Positions 24,420 through 64,000 of a stretch of 64,000 nt of DNA are shown piece by piece (the stretch's first letter is position 1; every line of letters begins with the position of its first letter). The notes under the pieces were generated by a model, which worked only from the letters and a program-made list of their open reading frames with translations, had not been told where the DNA came from and did no database searches. The stretch covers positions 69,506,670-69,570,669 of the forward strand of contig CP154954.1 of the NCBI GenBank assembly GCA_039621445.1, given 5' to 3'. A program made the translations under genes and the position numbers. This DNA is from Euglena gracilis (taxonomy: Eukaryota; Euglenida; Euglenophyceae; Euglenales).

Positions 24420-26060
24420 CTTAGGCAGTTTTAGTGAAAATGCGCATCCGCGTGGACGAGAGAGGTGGCAGGTATTCCGGAGGCTTGATGCCTCTTCCAG
24501 ATGGGGGACAAATAGAAAATTCAACCAACCCCCAGGAGCCAAAAAAAAAGTGTTTACAGCTGTTTCACGACGACGTGGGAGGCGTGCGGATGGACACACA
24601 CAGCACTCGATGGAACACGGGACACAGGGTTGTGGGGGGGGGGTGAGGGAATGGCTTGTGGCAGGGCCTGGGGGAAAAGGCCATGTATGCCATGGGAAGG
24701 AACAGTGGCGGGCAAAAATGGGGGTGTAAGTATCAGGGCCGAAGAATGCGCATGGGCGCATTTTTTGGAATGAACGCCAAGATGTCGGGGAATGGGTTGG
24801 AAGGGTGTTTGAGGGAAGGGGAATGCGAGGGTGTTAAGGAGGCAGGGTGGTGTTTCTTGCTGAACTGAATAAATGCACCGCTGTGATGTGGTTGTGAGGG
24901 AGGATGAGTGTGGGGATGAAGTCCCAGAATTTCCCTGGCACTTCGTCCGCCCCCTGCCAAACACCCACCTGTCCTTCAGCTCACCCCCCCGCCATCAACA
25001 CCCTTCCTGCACGTCACCCCCAGCCCAGCTACGCCCTCTCACCATGGAGCTCACCGCACGCACGTGCACCCCCCCGCCGGTTCCTGCCAAGGCCCACCCC
25101 CTCCCTTCCGTTTCATCCCAGGCAGTTTTAGTGAAAATGCGCATCCGCGGATTTTTGGACGCAGTGCGCAGGTGCGCATTCCGGATGGCTTGATGCCTCT
25201 TCCAGACTGGGGGTAAACACCATAAAAATGAGCTGTTTGGATTCAACGACCCAGGAACACCCCCCAGTATTCTGCTTCAACCACGTATCATGTGTTTAAT
25301 TCAAAATGGCTGTTTGGTGTGACAAAGAAATACACAGCAAAACACAGACACACAAAGCTGGGGGGTTGGACCACACACCCAAATGATGATGGTTTGATGG
25401 TGAACGGGAAAGCATGCACCCATGGTAAAATCTGGCGGAAAGACACTGCTTTTTTGGTATAACTAGTTTTTGGAAAAAAAGAATATTGGAAAAATTTGTT
25501 ACTTGCTGCGATTGAACACATTTTGGTGCGGCTTAGAATTTTTGTGAGGAAAGGGGGGATGCAAAACTCGATTGAGTTTTCTGTTTACAGCTGTTTCACG
25601 ACGAGTGAGACAGGCTATTTTGCACTCCCAGCACATCACCACAAAAAACCACCACCCAGCACTGCCAACCTCCCCCCGCCTGCCCTGGATTTGAAACGCG
25701 ACACAGGGAAGCTGGACCTGGGTGTGACACCTTGTGTTCACCGATGTGTGCTGATGGCTTCCGGGGGCAGGGCCTGGTGAACCTGGTATGAGCATGGGAA
25801 GGAACACCTTGCAGCCATGGAGACACAGCCCTCCCAAGGTCAAAACAATGGGGGTGTCACTGAGTATCAGGGCCGAAGAATGCGCACCTGCGCATTTTTT
25901 GGAAACCCAAAAGAATGCGCAGGTGCGCATTTTTTGGAATGGACACAGGCTGTGGGAAGGGGGAATGCGCACACGCGCATTGATGTTGAAGGATGCACTG
26001 GGTATGGCCAGCTGTTTGCCTGCCTTGAATCCGAACTGTGCACCGCTGTGATGTGGTTTA
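24420..26060. repeat. Two diverged copies of a roughly 0.4-0.5 kb unit
   Basis: The first copy runs from GTTTACAGCTGTTTCACGACG (24,552) through GGGCCGAAGAATGCGCA (24,738) to CACCGCTGTGATGTGGTT (24,873). The same landmarks in order lie at 25,583, 25,870 and 26,041. The sequences between are diverged. Confidence 0.7.
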
Positions 26061-28700
26061 GGGCAGGCAGAACATGGGTGTGTGAGGGGGAGATGAACCA
26101 ACAGAATCACCCTGGGCAACCATGTCGCTGTACCAGGCCACACCCTGAAACACCACACCTGCAGCAGCATGGAAAACCCTGGGCTCGGCGACGGCAAGTG
26201 TCAAGGCACGAATTGATGTCCTTCAGTGACAGGGGAACTAACCCCCTGCAGCGCAAGTCACCGAACAAATCAGAATGCGCACCTGCGCATTCCACTTCAC
26301 CCGCTGCAGTCCAGTACCCAGCCCAGCCTACGCTCCTCTCATGAACTCGTGGAGCACGTCACAACGCAACGCACGTGCAACCGTCCCCCAACCGGGGGAG
26401 GTGGTGGGCCGGTTGCTGCCAACGTTGTCCGACCCCACGCCCCAGAGCGTGCATGGCATCACACAGCCAATTGGCTCCCTGAACAACCTTATGTTGGGCT
26501 GCAGTGCACGGTGCCAGGAGCACTGTGCCCCACAATTAGGGTCAACGCAGGGGGTTGTGTCTGGTTCCACACACAGTGCTCACGGGGTTGGTACCTCGAG
26601 AGCGAAACACGCCTGTCACCACCTTCGGCATCATTCCCAAAAACACAGAATTAATTCACAATCCAAATGGACTCAAAGAAGCGAACACCACTGGTCAGTC
26701 CTTGCCCCAAAATTTCTCCAGGCCCTTGAGATTGTGAGACAGGCACAAGCACATCACAACAAAAACTTGCCGATAAACCCAGGAATTTTTTCCGTTCTGC
26801 TTTTTCTGTGTATTCCACTGTGTCGTACCAAGGGAAAACGGATGAGAAAAGGACTTCAGTGCCCGAGGAAATTCCTCGGTGACGGGCACCCTAATTCCCA
26901 AATGCGGTCAGCAGTCCTTCATGGCGTGAGTGAAAAGCCGGTGAATGCGCACATGCGCAAAAAATCGCACTGTGCCTTTCTTTAAATCACAGCCACACCG
27001 TCGAATATTTGCACTCCCAGGTGGGTATGCCACCACCCACGCCAACTCCCCCCGCCTGGCCTGGATTTGAAACCACACGGCTGAAGTGTAGACCTCCCTG
27101 TGAGGATCGAATGGTGTACGAGGACGAGGCAGCCCTGGTGCGAAACACAGCAGAGGAGGACCACCACCTGTGGCCTTGCTGGCAACAAACGTCACCCCCC
27201 ACACAGAACCCTTATTTATCATATACTCAGAGTCAACGCTCCAGCACTGCAAACTACACAACCCCTGGCCGCTGTGAAGACCAAGGAAAGCACATGTGAA
27301 CACACTTTCTCCATACACCCCATCCGCAATGGCTGCAGTCAAACATGGCACATCGGGGTGAATGCGCACATGCGCATTCCCTTCGTGTGTCTCCCTTAAA
27401 GCCTGGTAGGAGGTTGCCGTGCAAGGCCATGCCAAACAACTCAGCACACAAGGTGGAGGCACATCCCGGGAGACATACACCCTACTCTGGCGGCATCCTC
27501 CTGTGCGATGAGATGCCTCCGAAATCGCTGACAAAAAGGCCAGCAGTGCATCATGGGGGTAGCCCTGTCCCAATGCTGTGCTGGCACTGGGTTCAGGAGT
27601 GCGAGACACAGCTCCCCACAACACAGAGAATGCGCACCTGCGCACTCCCCCTCACGGAATGCGCAGGTGCGCACTCTTGTGGATGCCCAGCGCTGCTCCC
27701 CTCCTGCTCTCCTGCAGATAGAATCACAGCCAGCCAGCGAAGGAATGGCCTCAAGAGTGCGCACGTGCGCATTCTTGTGCCTCATGCAACCTCGGAGAGG
27801 AGCCATTTTGCATCGTTTGTGAGGGCTGTTCTGGAGGGTGTTGTCTGTGGCAAAAAGGGTTGAAGTGGGGCTCCGCTCCGTAGCTTTTAAAACCAGTGAC
27901 ACACAGGAGAGGAGTGCAAGTCAGCCCCCCCCCCCCTTCCATACCCAGCACCCCATCACAAACGTCGGACCTAAACACAGGTGGTCGCACATGGTGATTT
28001 GACGTGGTGCATATGAGAAGACACATGCGGAGCAGACTGCGTGCGCCACTGGAGGGATGCTGTGCCTGCAAGTGTCAAGGAGGGGTGCACTGTGTGGGAT
28101 GGCAAACAGCAGGCAGCCTGAGGAGGGTAACGAGCCCTCCCCTACAGACATCTGGTCTTGATTTTAACACACACACCCCACCACTCTCTGAATGCTGACT
28201 ACACGCACACACCAAATATTCGCCAGCGCCCCCTCGTGCCCTGCTCCCAACACAGGGCACAGAACCTCCTCTCCACTCAAACCGCAGAGACCACGGTACC
28301 CCCTTCCCACAACCACTCCCGGGAGCCACAATAACCGTCCAAACCTTCAGGAAAAGGCCGGGACGGGGAGGGGGGTGAATGCGCACCTGCGCATTCACTC
28401 GGAACCACAAAACAGGGGGGACAGCGACAGGTACAACGCCTCCACCGGACGAGGGTTCGTCCTCGTAAAACAGTGTTTTGTGTCGCACCTACTTCGGCAG
28501 ACGGGGGTTTTCCCTCGGTCCGCGGAGGTGCTAAACCGTCATTTTCAAAACGAAAAAAGTCGGTTTGCCAGAAAAAAACCGGGGGGTCGAAAGCAGTGGT
28601 ACCCATTTTGGTACCAGGGGTTTCAGCTGACGGGTCGGCCGCCCCGTCAAGTGATGGCGGCACACTTGGTCACAAAAGAATGCGCAGGTGCGCAAAAACC
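24430..28700. repeat. Cluster of about 14 ATGCGCA-N-TGCGCAT palindromes
   Basis: GAATGCGCACCTGCGCATTC and close variants occur near 24,437, 24,747, 25,133, 25,170, 25,877, 25,913, 25,963, 26,273, 26,943, 27,359, 27,628, 27,657, 27,755, 28,377 and 28,678. Spacing is irregular, so this is neither a tandem satellite nor a CRISPR array. No gene is supported in the 23.5-28.9 kb spacer. Confidence 0.85.
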
Positions 28701-28997
28701 ACCAAAAACGAAAAATGCATTCCCGGCCGTCTAAGTGTGAGCTATCCCCCCCCCCCCTGCGGAATGCATCGAATTTGCTACTGTTCTTCGCCGAATTCTT
28801 GAACCAAAATCATGCTTCCAACCGTTTGTCAGCCGCAGAATAATCCCCTCTCTGCCTCTGAGCTCCGTTCCACCGGAAACCAACCATGTGGAAACTCGGC
28901 CAAAAATGGCCAAGAATGCATGGGGCCACTTTTGGTCATTTCTGGCCGTCCCCTCGAGGGGAGTTTGGGATCCAAGAGCCAATATGCACACCATCAA

Positions 28998-63932
<34,935 letters not shown>

Positions 63933-64000
63933 CTGATTTGGGACCAAATGAAAAGAAGGGGGTGTATTTGTGTGGTGTGTGTGTGTGTGTGTGGTGTGTG

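Noticed and set aside
25499-26344. Open frames of 175-232 codons on both strands near 26 kb
   Set aside because: They are built around the GCGCA palindromes, carry CAGAH/MRTCAF echoes of the repeat, and show no splice or domain support.
24430-28700. CRISPR-like array
   Set aside because: Spacing is irregular, repeats are short palindromes, and the context is eukaryotic.

Overview
The window looks like nuclear DNA of a euglenozoan, most likely a photosynthetic euglenid. The evidence is indirect. Coding sequence is confined to small, GC-rich exons separated by long, repeat-filled introns. Splice sites are a mixture of GT-AG, a few GC-AG, and a third, non-canonical class whose ends are inverted repeats flanked by short direct repeats. 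The leader of the first gene also resembles a euglenid plastid presequence. A diplonemid is possible. A dinoflagellate is less likely because exons after AG do not all begin with G. No species name is claimed.

Two genes can be followed, both on the minus strand. Gene 1 (about 21.1 kb down to 0.8 kb, continuing past the left edge) encodes an NAD(P)-dependent glycerol-3-phosphate dehydrogenase of the GpsA type. Thirteen core exons join in frame, and three upstream exons give a probable targeting leader. Gene 2 (63.93 kb down to a stop at 28.998 kb, 5' end beyond the right edge) has about 45 exons. They add up to roughly 4.1 kb of coding sequence for a large, mostly helical protein that I do not recognise. 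One junction (near 44.3 kb) is not resolved.

Between the genes (about 23.5-28.9 kb) lie an AT-rich stretch and a region dotted with ATGCGCA..TGCGCAT palindromes, with no convincing gene. The introns hold microsatellites (GT, CA, GA, GGGA, TATG), a 3.8 kb TAG/TCG/CAG trinucleotide array (30.94-34.72 kb), decamer and 22-mer tandem arrays, GC hairpin modules shared between introns, long palindromes, and a 2.97 kb element with terminal inverted repeats (58.26-61.24 kb). A shortened relative of that element sits at 1.4-1.9 kb.

The most interesting signal is a set of 14 introns that obey one rule. Each is a CA...TG type element (often CAGGG...CCCTG) with inverted-repeat ends, flanked by an 8-nt duplication that ranges from perfect to decayed. 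Removing the element plus one 8-nt copy restores the reading frame exactly, whereas GT-AG rules do not. They look like introns born from transposon insertion, at different ages, in two genes.

The two genes have no visible functional link. All exon calls come from reading frames and splice signals read by eye; no alignment or transcript evidence was available.
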